From assembly GCA_965227145.1 (NCBI GenBank), contig OZ245730.1, positions 3,720,001-3,784,000 of the forward strand: 64,000 bases of DNA. The letters run 5' to 3'. How positions within the stretch are numbered: position 1 is the first letter of the stretch; each line of letters begins with the position of its first letter. This DNA comes from JACKAQ01 sp965227145. GTDB lineage: Bacteria > Calditrichota > Calditrichia > RBG-13-44-9 > J075. This document shows positions 17,688 through 26,694 of this stretch, piece by piece. The translations under genes and the position numbers were made by a program. The notes under the pieces are model-generated. The model did no database searches. It had not been told where the DNA came from and was given only the letters and a program-made list of their open reading frames with translations.

Positions 17688-19250
17688 TTATTTGATCAGC
17701 ACCATTTTCTTTTCGGTGTGTGAAACTGCGGCGGCGGTTTCCGCAGCTAACTTCAATTGATAAAAGTAGATACCGCTTGGCAGCGTATCGCCGTTGGCAT
17801 TTTTTCCATCCCAAAATGCGGTGTAAAAACCTTCATTTTGGGGCTCGTTCACCAGCGTGGTAATTTCCTGCCCGGACATATCATAAATGGAAATTTTTAC
17901 TTTTCCCGGCTCAAAAATTTGATAATTGATCGCCGTTTTCAAATTGAAGGGATTCGGATGGTTTTGCTCCAAATTGAATCCCTGCGGATTTTGGGCATTT
18001 GCGTCGTCATCGTTTTCGGAGAATTCGATTGCCCCGAGATCTGGCGCAACGCTGTGAAATGGTAGTCCAACCTGAATGCCGGCATCAATTGCGGGAGATT
18101 CCGCTTTCAGCGAAAAATTGTCATTTCCCGGATTCGCGAACATCGGTTCCGCGGAAATCGGGCTGGCATCTTCCGCGCCGCGAATGCCATCGGACAGCGG
18201 CAAATACAAATTGCGGTTCACTTCAATTTGCCCGACACCGCTGCTCACATCCACCAAATATTCCGAAAACCAGTCGCAATGTTCCCGGCAATTATTGCCG
18301 GTTGTGTAAAAAATATTGTTGATAATTTTGGCGGAAGGCACTACCGGATCGGCACTTCCTTCACCCAAATTTAACGCCTGTAACCCATTGTTATAAAAGG
18401 TGTTATTGACAATTTCAATGGGTCCGTCAACCTGACGGATCAGCAACCCGACGTGATTGTTTCCGGCAAAAATATTTTTTCGGATAATTACGTTTTCCAC
18501 CCGGACATTGTGTTGCCGCCCGACAATCATCCCCGATCGTTTGCGGGAATTTTTTACAATATTTTCTTCAATCACAACATTGCGGATATATTTGAGCACA
18601 TTCGGATCATCGTTGGATTTCAACTCATCGTAAAGATGAATGCCGTAACCGAAAGTACCGGAAACCGTATTTTTGCGTATCGTATTGTTTTCACCGGACA
18701 TAACGTAGATGCCGTGATCCTGCGATTCGCCATTATCGCCGCTAATTTCGATAGTGTTGCCCTCGATCAGCCCGTAACTGCCGCGAAATTCGATAGCGCC
18801 GTATCGCGGTTGCGGTCCGGTAAAATGGTTGTTCATTAAATGAACATGCAGGCTTGGCGAATCCCAATCGACCACCCGAATCGATTTCGGCAATTGAAAA
18901 AATAGACCTTCCACGCGGAAATAACTGCAGTTAACCGTAATTTGTGAGAGCATCACCGGCGTTTCGCCGGGATAGGCAGCCAGCGTTTTGTAAAGTCCGT
19001 TGGCGCCGCCCCAACCCGGTTTGATCCAGACTTCGTCGTACACATAGTTACCGCCGCGCATGTAAATGGTGTCGCCCGGCTGAGTGTTTTGGGTGGCAAA
19101 ATTGATAGAACGCCACGGCGATGTAATAGCACCAGACGCCGCATCCGAACCGTCCGGCGAGATAAAATACACATTTTGTGCGAATACCGGAGCAATCGCT
19201 AAAACGTAAAATATTGTCAGATAGATTGTTTTTGTTAACCGATTAAACAT
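17688..19250 (-). CDS. Secreted right-handed beta-helix protein with T9SS sorting domain
   Basis: 520 residues. Signal peptide (residues 1-24, ending FAQ), then NVYFISPDGSDAASG and SPWRSINFATQNTQPGDTIY, the usual opening of secreted parallel beta-helix proteins. Repeated turns follow (NTIRKNTVSGTFGYGIHL, VVIEENIVKNSRKRSGMIV, VIIRKNIFAGNNHVGLLIR). The C-terminal about 90 residues (FNLEQNHPNPFNLKTAINY ... KMVLIK) are a type IX sorting domain. Such helices are found in polysaccharide lyases, epimerases and surface adhesins. No catalytic set is certain. Its place within the EPS operon suggests that it binds or trims the exported polymer. Confidence 0.82.
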   Translation of the reverse strand: MFNRLTKTIYLTIFYVLAIAPVFAQNVYFISPDGSDAASGAITSPWRSINFATQNTQPGDTIYMRGGNYVYDEVWIKPGWGGANGLYKTLAAYPGETPVMLSQITVNCSYFRVEGLFFQLPKSIRVVDWDSPSLHVHLMNNHFTGPQPRYGAIEFRGSYGLIEGNTIEISGDNGESQDHGIYVMSGENNTIRKNTVSGTFGYGIHLYDELKSNDDPNVLKYIRNVVIEENIVKNSRKRSGMIVGRQHNVRVENVIIRKNIFAGNNHVGLLIRQVDGPIEIVNNTFYNNGLQALNLGEGSADPVVPSAKIINNIFYTTGNNCREHCDWFSEYLVDVSSGVGQIEVNRNLYLPLSDGIRGAEDASPISAEPMFANPGNDNFSLKAESPAIDAGIQVGLPFHSVAPDLGAIEFSENDDDANAQNPQGFNLEQNHPNPFNLKTAINYQIFEPGKVKISIYDMSGQEITTLVNEPQNEGFYTAFWDGKNANGDTLPSGIYFYQLKLAAETAAAVSHTEKKMVLIK

Positions 19251-19339
19251 ATCGTAAACCTCTCCCGATTTTCATTGAATGAACAATTTGGTGTCATCCC
19301 TGTTGTGATTTTCCGGTGCAAAGGCTACCGGAAAACCGG

Positions 19340-20932
19340 TTAGCGAACACCGTTTTGAAATTCCTTTTTCGGGTGGGTTTCATCTATTGAAATGAGATTG
19401 TCGCCGGTTTTTTTACCGTTTGCACTTACCGGAACATCGGTTCGAACATTCGCATCCGTGATGTTTTTGAACAACGGATTTTTTTGGACAACTGCCGGCA
19501 TCAATCGAATCAGATCCGCCAATGCCGCCGGTTTCACCAACAAACACAGCATTGTATAGCTCAGAAATCCGGTTGCTGTTCCGGCCAGAAGTTGCCAAAA
19601 TTGACTCGCACCGATACTTTTCAACCAATAGTTACACACAAAAATTGCAGCTGCCATTGCCACAGACATCAAAAAATAAGGTGACAGCACTTTGAGGAAA
19701 TCGCGCATTTTCAATTCGATCAGCCGGAATGGCATCCAGAATCCCAACACGCCGAGCAACATAATGGCTGAACTGAAGGCGACCGTTACACCGAGCAATC
19801 CCCAGGGTAACCCACAGACAAAACTGACAGCAATTACCGCGCCGGATGTAAAAGCCCATGCAAAATACTGGTCTGTGCGCCCTTTTACGAGATAAATATG
19901 AATGACAGTACTGAGAATAGATTGCACAATTCCCACCGGCGACATGATGATTAAAATCATTACCGAAGGTTCCCATTTGCTGTCATAAACGACATTGATG
20001 AACGGATCAGCCAGTGTTCCCATGCCAACCATAATTGGAAACACCAATAATGCTATCGCGCCGCAGGCACGTAAATACATAATTCTAAATGACTTATTGT
20101 CTTCCAATCGCGCCAATGCGGGAAACAAGACTCGCCCGAGTGCGGTTTGCACAAATTCAATCGGGTAAGTAATCAACTTGAATGCCAGCGAATAATAGCC
20201 GAGCGAGGCGGCACCCAAAAATCGCCCGATAATAAATTTATCCGAGTTACGCGAAAAGTAGTTGAAAATTTTTGAGCCGGTGAGATTTAGTGTAAAACTG
20301 AGCACAGTTTTCACTTCTGTGAAGGAAAACTGAAAACCGGGACGCCATTTTTCCGAAACGAACAGCAGCACCGTTAACGCCAGCCGGTTAGCCAGCAGCG
20401 AATAAACCAGCGCCCAAACGCTCCAACCCATCACAGCCAGCACAATGGCTACCACACTATCAATAACCAGCGTAATCGTTTCGATGATCGTCAATCGGTC
20501 GAAATTCAAATTCCGGCGCATAAGTGCATGATGCACCAACCCAAATGAGGAGATGAAAAACACCAGTCCCATCACCTGCAGAATTGGGGCAACCCGGTCA
20601 TCCTGATATAATTCTGCAACAAAATGCCCACTCGAACCAAACAGGACGGCCAAAAAAATACCAAAAAAAATGTTGATATAAAAAAGGCTGCTGAGCAATT
20701 CCTGAGAAATTTCCTTCTTTTGGATGATTGCGCTGCCGGTGCCCAATTCGTAAAATGTTTCCATGAATCCGATGATCACCATTGCCATTGCCATCAGCCC
20801 AAAATCTTCCGGTGCCAGCAATCGCGCCAGCACAATCGAAACACCGATCATCATCACACGAGAAAGCGCCTGTCCGATGATGCTCCACCGGATGCTGCCC
20901 AAAACCGTGCTATTTCCTTTATTTTCAACCAT
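19340..20932 (-). CDS. wzx: Polysaccharide flippase (Wzx, MOP superfamily)
   Basis: 530 residues, strongly hydrophobic, with 12-14 predicted helices. The N-terminus GSIRWSIIGQALSRVMMIGV followed by LARLLAPEDFGLMAMAMVI is the signature of WzxC-type lipopolysaccharide/EPS flippases. It moves undecaprenyl-diphosphate-linked repeat units from the inner to the outer face of the cytoplasmic membrane. The last 70 residues are a hydrophilic cytoplasmic tail, longer than usual. It precedes the beta-helix gene and follows the polymerase-like gene, so flipping and polymerisation genes sit together. Confidence 0.9.
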   Translation of the reverse strand: MVENKGNSTVLGSIRWSIIGQALSRVMMIGVSIVLARLLAPEDFGLMAMAMVIIGFMETFYELGTGSAIIQKKEISQELLSSLFYINIFFGIFLAVLFGSSGHFVAELYQDDRVAPILQVMGLVFFISSFGLVHHALMRRNLNFDRLTIIETITLVIDSVVAIVLAVMGWSVWALVYSLLANRLALTVLLFVSEKWRPGFQFSFTEVKTVLSFTLNLTGSKIFNYFSRNSDKFIIGRFLGAASLGYYSLAFKLITYPIEFVQTALGRVLFPALARLEDNKSFRIMYLRACGAIALLVFPIMVGMGTLADPFINVVYDSKWEPSVMILIIMSPVGIVQSILSTVIHIYLVKGRTDQYFAWAFTSGAVIAVSFVCGLPWGLLGVTVAFSSAIMLLGVLGFWMPFRLIELKMRDFLKVLSPYFLMSVAMAAAIFVCNYWLKSIGASQFWQLLAGTATGFLSYTMLCLLVKPAALADLIRLMPAVVQKNPLFKNITDANVRTDVPVSANGKKTGDNLISIDETHPKKEFQNGVR

Positions 20933-20987
20933 ATACTGTTCGAACCTGCATGCTTTCGGTGTATTTCGCTAACAAATTGTGATAAAA

Positions 20988-22454
20988 TCAGCCGCGGGTA
21001 ATTTCGGGCCTGGATCGGTGAACGAATTTTTGTCGTGAAGATTGTTGAGGAAACGCGTTTTGCTCCGATTTGTCAATCGTGGCGTTTTTTTCTTCCTTTA
21101 CCATATCAATCGCCCGCATAACCAACGCCAAATTTACCCAATAAAAACCGGATACGTTGATGTAAAACCAATAGCTGCCGGCAATGTTTCCGGCTAATAC
21201 GGCCAGCACACATCCCACGAACCCTAAACCCAATCCTTTCAAGAATTTATCATCCGTCATTTTATAAAGCTTCCAGGCATAGACAATCCCAAGCCCAAAG
21301 AAAACCAGGAAGATACAGATGCCAACAAATCCCTGTTCCATTGTCACTTCGATATAGCCGTTGTGAAGGCTTTTGCGGGCGTGATCAACATAAATATTCA
21401 TATGCGGAGTAGTGTTGTAACCGGTGCCGAAAATGGGAAATTCTTTGATTTTGCCGATTGCGAAATCCCACATGATGTATCGCTGTTCAATTGACCGGTC
21501 AATTTCGCCCTCCTGCTCCGTCATATCGATGCGCTGCTGAACAGAAACCGGCACAACCAGCCGCCAGCCGAGCACAAATAAAAATAAAACCAATATAATT
21601 CGGCGATCTTTGATGAATCCGAAAAACATCCAACTGACGACGGATGCCAGATATCCGCCCCGGGAAAAGAGGAACATCAGGCAAAAATAATTGAAAACGG
21701 TGGTTGCCAAAAACAGCATTTTCCGTCGAAAATTATCGTCGATCATCAATAATGCAAGAATGACGGCAGTGTGCTGAGCGTAAAAAACAGCCAGTTCGTT
21801 CGGTCCCAAATAGGTGAATGTGCCGGCAATACGTAGGCTGTCATTATAACTGGATGTGTCTTTTGCAGAAAAATTACTGTAAAAATTGCGATCCATAAAC
21901 AGCATGGAAAACGCCATCAAAATCAGCAAATATTGGATATGCTTTTTTTCTTTGATATTGTTAACCACAATGAAATACAGCAATGGCAACATGACAAAAT
22001 TTTTCCAGGTGATAAACCGCGGATCACCCGCGGTAATGGGGTTTCCCAAACCTAAAAACGATGATCCCCGCCACAACGAAAGGTGCGTCCAAAGCACGAT
22101 AATTACGATGAGAATTTCCAACACCCTGCGATCCAGCGTACTGCCTGCCGTTGTTTCTCTAACGGGCATGATTCGGCTGGTGTAACCAAGTTTTTTTCGG
22201 ACAATCGTTCGCCGGTCGCCAACGTTGCGATCGTAAAACCAACGGATAAGCATTGCCAGACAGAGAAAATCCAGAAAATCTTTTCCACCGGGAAATTCCA
22301 CAATACTGTCCAGCAGATTTTGCAATGGCAACAGCGGCACGACAAAAAATATCCCGATTTCTATCCGGTAAAGCAATGTGAGCAATATAACGCTGACAAA
22401 TCCCAGATAGACGATAAACGGTATATATTGTGTTAAACCAATGCCTATTTCCAT
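20988..22454 (-). CDS. O-antigen ligase / EPS polymerase-type membrane protein
   Basis: 488 residues with about 10-12 hydrophobic helices. The Wzy_C/WaaL signature is visible in the large periplasmic loop: FSRGGYLASVVSWMFFGF, then GEIDRSIEQRYIMWDFAIG, FPIFGTGYNTTPHM, and KSLHNGYIEVTMEQGFVGI with the conserved His. Proteins of this family either polymerise repeat units (Wzy) or transfer glycan to an acceptor. As the only such gene in the locus, it is the best candidate polymerase. It also resembles the putative O-glycosylation ligases of exosortase loci. A hydrophilic C-terminal tail of about 40 residues is cytoplasmic. Confidence 0.85.
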   Translation of the reverse strand: MEIGIGLTQYIPFIVYLGFVSVILLTLLYRIEIGIFFVVPLLPLQNLLDSIVEFPGGKDFLDFLCLAMLIRWFYDRNVGDRRTIVRKKLGYTSRIMPVRETTAGSTLDRRVLEILIVIIVLWTHLSLWRGSSFLGLGNPITAGDPRFITWKNFVMLPLLYFIVVNNIKEKKHIQYLLILMAFSMLFMDRNFYSNFSAKDTSSYNDSLRIAGTFTYLGPNELAVFYAQHTAVILALLMIDDNFRRKMLFLATTVFNYFCLMFLFSRGGYLASVVSWMFFGFIKDRRIILVLFLFVLGWRLVVPVSVQQRIDMTEQEGEIDRSIEQRYIMWDFAIGKIKEFPIFGTGYNTTPHMNIYVDHARKSLHNGYIEVTMEQGFVGICIFLVFFGLGIVYAWKLYKMTDDKFLKGLGLGFVGCVLAVLAGNIAGSYWFYINVSGFYWVNLALVMRAIDMVKEEKNATIDKSEQNAFPQQSSRQKFVHRSRPEITRG

Positions 22455-22530
22455 AAAAAAACTTTACCAGCTAAATGCAATATTTACAGCAGTTTTAATT
22501 TCGATAAATTACGATCCGCATCACCTTTGG

Positions 22531-23736
22531 TCAGTCAGCGTGAGCATCATCTGACAAATGGGTATGGGGTTCAAACATTTTTATTTTGTGGTTGATGTGC
22601 CCGTTTAAAGCGCCGTTTTTCGGTTGATAATCAGGTTTTTGAATCAGATAATCGCGATACAAATTCGGCGATCCGTTTTTTGCCGCTTCCGCAGCTTTGA
22701 TGATATTATACATTTCCCGAGCGGTCACATAATGCAATTGGTATTTTTTACCATCATTATATCGATTTTCCAAATGGCTGAACATTTCGTCCGCGGCTTT
22801 GCCGATCAGGCTATCGTGATCAATTTCCGGCGCACCGTGGCAATGCAATTTGATGAAAATCCAATTCGGTTTTCCGGAAACGTGAATATTTGTTTTTACC
22901 CAGTGATCAATTCTGCGCGGCGTGGGTAAGTTAGTGTGATCAATTTCTGCGCTTTCGATGCATGGCAACGAAGCAAACGGACGACCGCGCCAACGCACAC
23001 CTTTAGGACCCTGGATAATCATCAAATCTCCCCACGGATTTTTCCCGCATTCCACAGGCTCTCCGGTGTCATGAGATTTGGGTTCACCGGCAACACTCTT
23101 GGCGTAATAAATGGTGTTTATCATTCGCGGCTGGCAGCGATCCGGTGCGGGATATGTAAAATCCGCGTAACAACCGCTTTCTTTAAGAATCATTATTTCG
23201 TTGTTTACGCCGCAATGTTCGCCTCCGCAACTATTATCCAACGCCCAATTACCGTGGATAAAACCATATTTGCGTTTTCCGTTTTCCGAACCCCAAATAC
23301 CAAATCGGGCATATTCATCCAGCGTTGCTTCAATTTTCTGGCGTAAACTTTCGTCCGTTTCCGGGAACGGCGGGTGATGGTTGTGGTGCAAATGCAACTC
23401 CACTTCGCCAAAACCCTGAAGAGAAAGCTGAACGATGCGTTCCAGATGGTCAGCCTCGTGATAGTGCGGCGGATAAAAAAAAGTATGTTGCGGCATTACG
23501 CCGTCCGCATCCGAATGGCGCGATGCCATTTCGGGATATTTTTCAACCCACGCAGTTACCCTATTGGTAGCTGTTTGCAAATCAACACCACCGTTTCCGG
23601 GTTCGTAATGATCAACAACGCTCACCATTATATGAACCGGTTCGTCCGGATTAATTGGCGGCGTTTTCGAAAAAACTTGCCGCAAATAACCGGGCAACCA
23701 GATATCCAATCCTTTTCGATACATCTTCCCGAACAT
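22531..23736 (-). CDS. Deacetylase-like EPS-locus protein of unknown activity
   Basis: 401 residues from ATG 23734-23736, chosen because AGGAG lies 8 bases upstream; two upstream in-frame starts (23763 and 23742) fit it poorly. The pattern HIMVSVVDHYEPG, the His cluster ELHLHHNHHPPFP (about residue 115), YGFIHGNWALDNS and the Cys-rich CGGEHCG suggest a metal-dependent alpha/beta barrel like polysaccharide deacetylases or related hydrolases. The canonical NodB TFDDG motif is missing. No signal peptide is seen. It is flanked by the polymerase-like and sulfatase-like genes, so it probably modifies the polymer precursor. Function is not assigned. Confidence 0.7.
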   Translation of the reverse strand: MFGKMYRKGLDIWLPGYLRQVFSKTPPINPDEPVHIMVSVVDHYEPGNGGVDLQTATNRVTAWVEKYPEMASRHSDADGVMPQHTFFYPPHYHEADHLERIVQLSLQGFGEVELHLHHNHHPPFPETDESLRQKIEATLDEYARFGIWGSENGKRKYGFIHGNWALDNSCGGEHCGVNNEIMILKESGCYADFTYPAPDRCQPRMINTIYYAKSVAGEPKSHDTGEPVECGKNPWGDLMIIQGPKGVRWRGRPFASLPCIESAEIDHTNLPTPRRIDHWVKTNIHVSGKPNWIFIKLHCHGAPEIDHDSLIGKAADEMFSHLENRYNDGKKYQLHYVTAREMYNIIKAAEAAKNGSPNLYRDYLIQKPDYQPKNGALNGHINHKIKMFEPHTHLSDDAHAD

Positions 23737-23822
23737 TACCATTGCTCCTAATTGATTCCGCATTTGGTTCTTAATATGCCAAATTCCTTGAGCAAAAAAA
23801 GACAGGCAAAACCTTGTTATTT

Positions 23823-25232
23823 TTAAATATAGCCAAGATCTTTCAGCCGTTGCATTACCAAATCATCGGCCTGATTACCATCGCTTTTATCCGTATTTTT
23901 GCGGACAGACAAATTCTGCATCAACAACTCACGCATGGTTTCGCAAACCTCTTTTGCAGATGCTGCCAGATTGTTCTGTTCCGCCCGGTCGTCCGATAAA
24001 TCGTATAATTCCTCAACGCCATCTTCCCAGTAGATATATTTGTGCGATTTTATTTTCACCATGCTGAATTTGTGAGTAAACCGCTCCACTTTTTTGGCAA
24101 ATTCGCCGGAATCTTTCAGCCGGTTTTTCACATATTCGGGAATGCGCCCTTCCCATTCCGCGAAAACCGGTCGGTCATCCGCGATTTTCGGTTTACCATT
24201 TTTGGGCAGCAGGCTTTTGCCGGGTAAACTGTTCTGCAGCGGTTTTTCGATATCCAGCAATTCTAATATTGTCGGAAAAATATCGACATGCTGAACCGGA
24301 ACTTCGTAAGTTGCGGGTTGATATAGTTCAGGATAGCGTATCATGAACGGGATGTGAACAATCGGCTCGTACAAACTGGAAACGTGCGAATACAATCCGT
24401 GTTCGCCAAAATGTTCGCCGTGATCGGCGGTGATGATCACGATGGTATCATTCAAAATATTTCGTTCGCGAAGCATATCCAGCGTTTCGCCCATCATGTG
24501 ATCGACGTATGCGATTTCGCAATCATACATATCGATCAGCGACTGGTTTTCCGCATCGGTAACGTTCAGTTCGTCGGTAAAATAAGCCAGCGGATTATCC
24601 GCCATTTTCGCCAATCGCTCCGGGTTAATGTCACCGGAAACGCTGCTGAATTTATCGCGGAACGGACGCGGCGGATTCAGTGGATTGTGCGGCTCAATAT
24701 GGTGAACAAACATGTAAAACGGTTCATTTTTATTGTATTGCGTATCGAGCCATTGGTTAATCAGATGATTGGTTTTCCGTGCACCCTGATCGGATTTGCC
24801 GAGCGCTTCCAGCCATTTCCGGTAGATTTTATGACCGCCGCGAACCGCCAGATTTTTGGACGTTACCCCTTTCCAGATTTCGTGGAACGTCCGGTGCCCG
24901 CGTTCCAATCCCACAAATGCGCCCACAGCCGGATTGTTCACAAAACCGACGGTGTTGTATCCGTGTTTGCCCAGTGTTTGTGCGATGGTGGGAATCCGGG
25001 GGCTTAAACTCTTGTAATCAACCGTTTTATGTGCAGATGGATAAAGCCCCGTAAGCATGGATGCATGCGCCGGCGGCGTCCACACGGCTGTGGAATAAGC
25101 ATTGTTGAATCGGGCGCCTTCCTCGGCAAATCGATCCAGATTGGGCGTCGTTTTCCGGTGATAACCGTAACTCGACACATGATCGGCACGGAGCGTATCA
25201 ATCGAAACTAACAGGATATTCGGCTTTTTCAT
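23823..25232 (-). CDS. Sulfatase-like hydrolase lacking the formylglycine cysteine
   Basis: 469 residues from ATG 25230-25232 (a TTG nine bases upstream is less likely). The alkaline-phosphatase-superfamily fold is clear: PNILLVSIDTLRADHVSSYGY at the N-terminus, IVIITADHGEHFGEHGLYSH near residue 275, and VPVQHVDIFPTILELL. The active-site segment aligns with the sulfatase motif C-x-P-S-R-xxx-LTG but reads TPPAHASMLTG: Cys is replaced by Thr and Arg by His. No formylglycine can form, so it may be a phosphodiesterase or phosphatase-like member rather than a sulfatase. There is no signal peptide. It lies within the EPS locus between the deacetylase-like and GT4 genes. Confidence 0.82.
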   Translation of the reverse strand: MKKPNILLVSIDTLRADHVSSYGYHRKTTPNLDRFAEEGARFNNAYSTAVWTPPAHASMLTGLYPSAHKTVDYKSLSPRIPTIAQTLGKHGYNTVGFVNNPAVGAFVGLERGHRTFHEIWKGVTSKNLAVRGGHKIYRKWLEALGKSDQGARKTNHLINQWLDTQYNKNEPFYMFVHHIEPHNPLNPPRPFRDKFSSVSGDINPERLAKMADNPLAYFTDELNVTDAENQSLIDMYDCEIAYVDHMMGETLDMLRERNILNDTIVIITADHGEHFGEHGLYSHVSSLYEPIVHIPFMIRYPELYQPATYEVPVQHVDIFPTILELLDIEKPLQNSLPGKSLLPKNGKPKIADDRPVFAEWEGRIPEYVKNRLKDSGEFAKKVERFTHKFSMVKIKSHKYIYWEDGVEELYDLSDDRAEQNNLAASAKEVCETMRELLMQNLSVRKNTDKSDGNQADDLVMQRLKDLGYI

Positions 25233-25429
25233 TTTCCGCAAATCTCCAAAAAGTTTATCGTCCCTGATTTTTTCATTCTGTTATTTTTCATCATTTTTTG
25301 ATTCGATGAACGCAAACAAAGCCGGTTCAACGGTGATTACAGATTACCGCCAGACCGGCAGTGCAGGCATTCATTTCACCCGGAACCATAAAGGCGCAGG
25401 GCTGGTATCATGTTTTAAACATCTGATTT

Positions 25430-26641
25430 TCATAGCTTTACGCTTTTGTTTTTGAGAAGCCCCAAATAATAATTTTGGTAATTTTCGATCATCCCTTTTA
25501 TATCGAATGCGTTGATTGCGCGGTGGCGGGCGTTCTCGCCCATGCTGCGGCGCATTTGGGGATTTTCATATAATTTGAGAATCGCGCCGGTAATTGCGGC
25601 GGAATCGCCCGGCGGAATAATGTAGCCGGTTTGCCCGTTGAGAACGGCTTCCGCATTTCCGCCCACATCCGTTGCGATGATCGGTAAACCGGATGCCATT
25701 TCCTCCAAAACAGCGTTTGAAAAACCCTCGTTGCTGATTGGCGTGAGACAGGCAACATCAAAAACGCTGAGATAATCCCGGATTTCGCGGGTATGTGTGA
25801 TGCGAACAATATGCTTTAACACCGGATCGTTTTGCACCAACCGGGTCATTTCATCGCGATAAGGTCCGGGGGCGCCCAAAGCAACCACCGTCAGCGCCGG
25901 TATTTTTTTCGCCAATTGGCGTATCGATTCAAAAAAAATGAGGTGTCCTTTTTCCGGGCGAAAATGGGACACATTCCCAATCACAAAATGATCTTTCGGA
26001 ATGCCCAACTGCTCCCGCTTTGAAACATCTCCCGGCTTAACCTCCAGCCATTTTTCCAGCTCGATGCCGTTATACAACCGGGTAATGCGCTGTTTCTCAA
26101 TTCCCTCAACCTGCATTCCCTCTTTCACCCGTTCGCAAACAGAAATGTATTCGTGGATAAATTGCTGGCTGATGCGATCGGCGATGCTATACAATCCGGT
26201 GCGATACGTTCCCATGTCCCGCCTGCTGGAAATCACCACCGGCGTTTTTGCCAATCGCGCGATGATGCTGGCGTAATTATCCGCACCCATCCCGAATGTT
26301 TGCACGATATCGATATTTTTTTCGCGAATGAACCGGAAAATATCCAATCCTTTAATCAGTGCCGGCGGTGTGTAAATACGCTTCAAAAAAATCGGGACGA
26401 AATTGCAGCCAAACTGGGTGAAAAAGCGGTGGATAAATTCAACATCACCGTTCAACGCAATCAGGTGACATTGGAATTTTTCGTGATCCAGATATTTGAC
26501 CAGCTGATGCAAATGCCTTTCCGTGCCGCCAAACTCATGCAGCCAATCGATCACAAAAAGGATGTTTACTTTCCCGCGATCAACATTGCTATAATTCGAA
26601 ATAATGTGATTTTGGCTGATTTGTTCTGTTTTTGAAGTCAT
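25430..26641 (-). CDS. Glycosyltransferase family 4
   Basis: 403 residues, GT-B fold. VNILFVIDWLHEFGGTERHLHQL is the acceptor-side opening. LYNGIELEKW, VIGNVSHFRPEKGHLIFFES and EGFSNAVLEEMASGLPIIA (with E-x7-E) form the donor site. A cytoplasmic EPS glycosyltransferase is the expected role. The ribosome-binding site is weak (AAGAAAATAAAAT), so expression may rely on coupling to the deacetylase gene 53 bases upstream. The 188-base gap downstream holds no recognisable feature. Confidence 0.88.
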   Translation of the reverse strand: MTSKTEQISQNHIISNYSNVDRGKVNILFVIDWLHEFGGTERHLHQLVKYLDHEKFQCHLIALNGDVEFIHRFFTQFGCNFVPIFLKRIYTPPALIKGLDIFRFIREKNIDIVQTFGMGADNYASIIARLAKTPVVISSRRDMGTYRTGLYSIADRISQQFIHEYISVCERVKEGMQVEGIEKQRITRLYNGIELEKWLEVKPGDVSKREQLGIPKDHFVIGNVSHFRPEKGHLIFFESIRQLAKKIPALTVVALGAPGPYRDEMTRLVQNDPVLKHIVRITHTREIRDYLSVFDVACLTPISNEGFSNAVLEEMASGLPIIATDVGGNAEAVLNGQTGYIIPPGDSAAITGAILKLYENPQMRRSMGENARHRAINAFDIKGMIENYQNYYLGLLKNKSVKL

Positions 26642-26694
26642 ATTTTATTTTCTTTTTTGAATCATCTTCAATGATTTTGCGAAAAAAATCCCAT

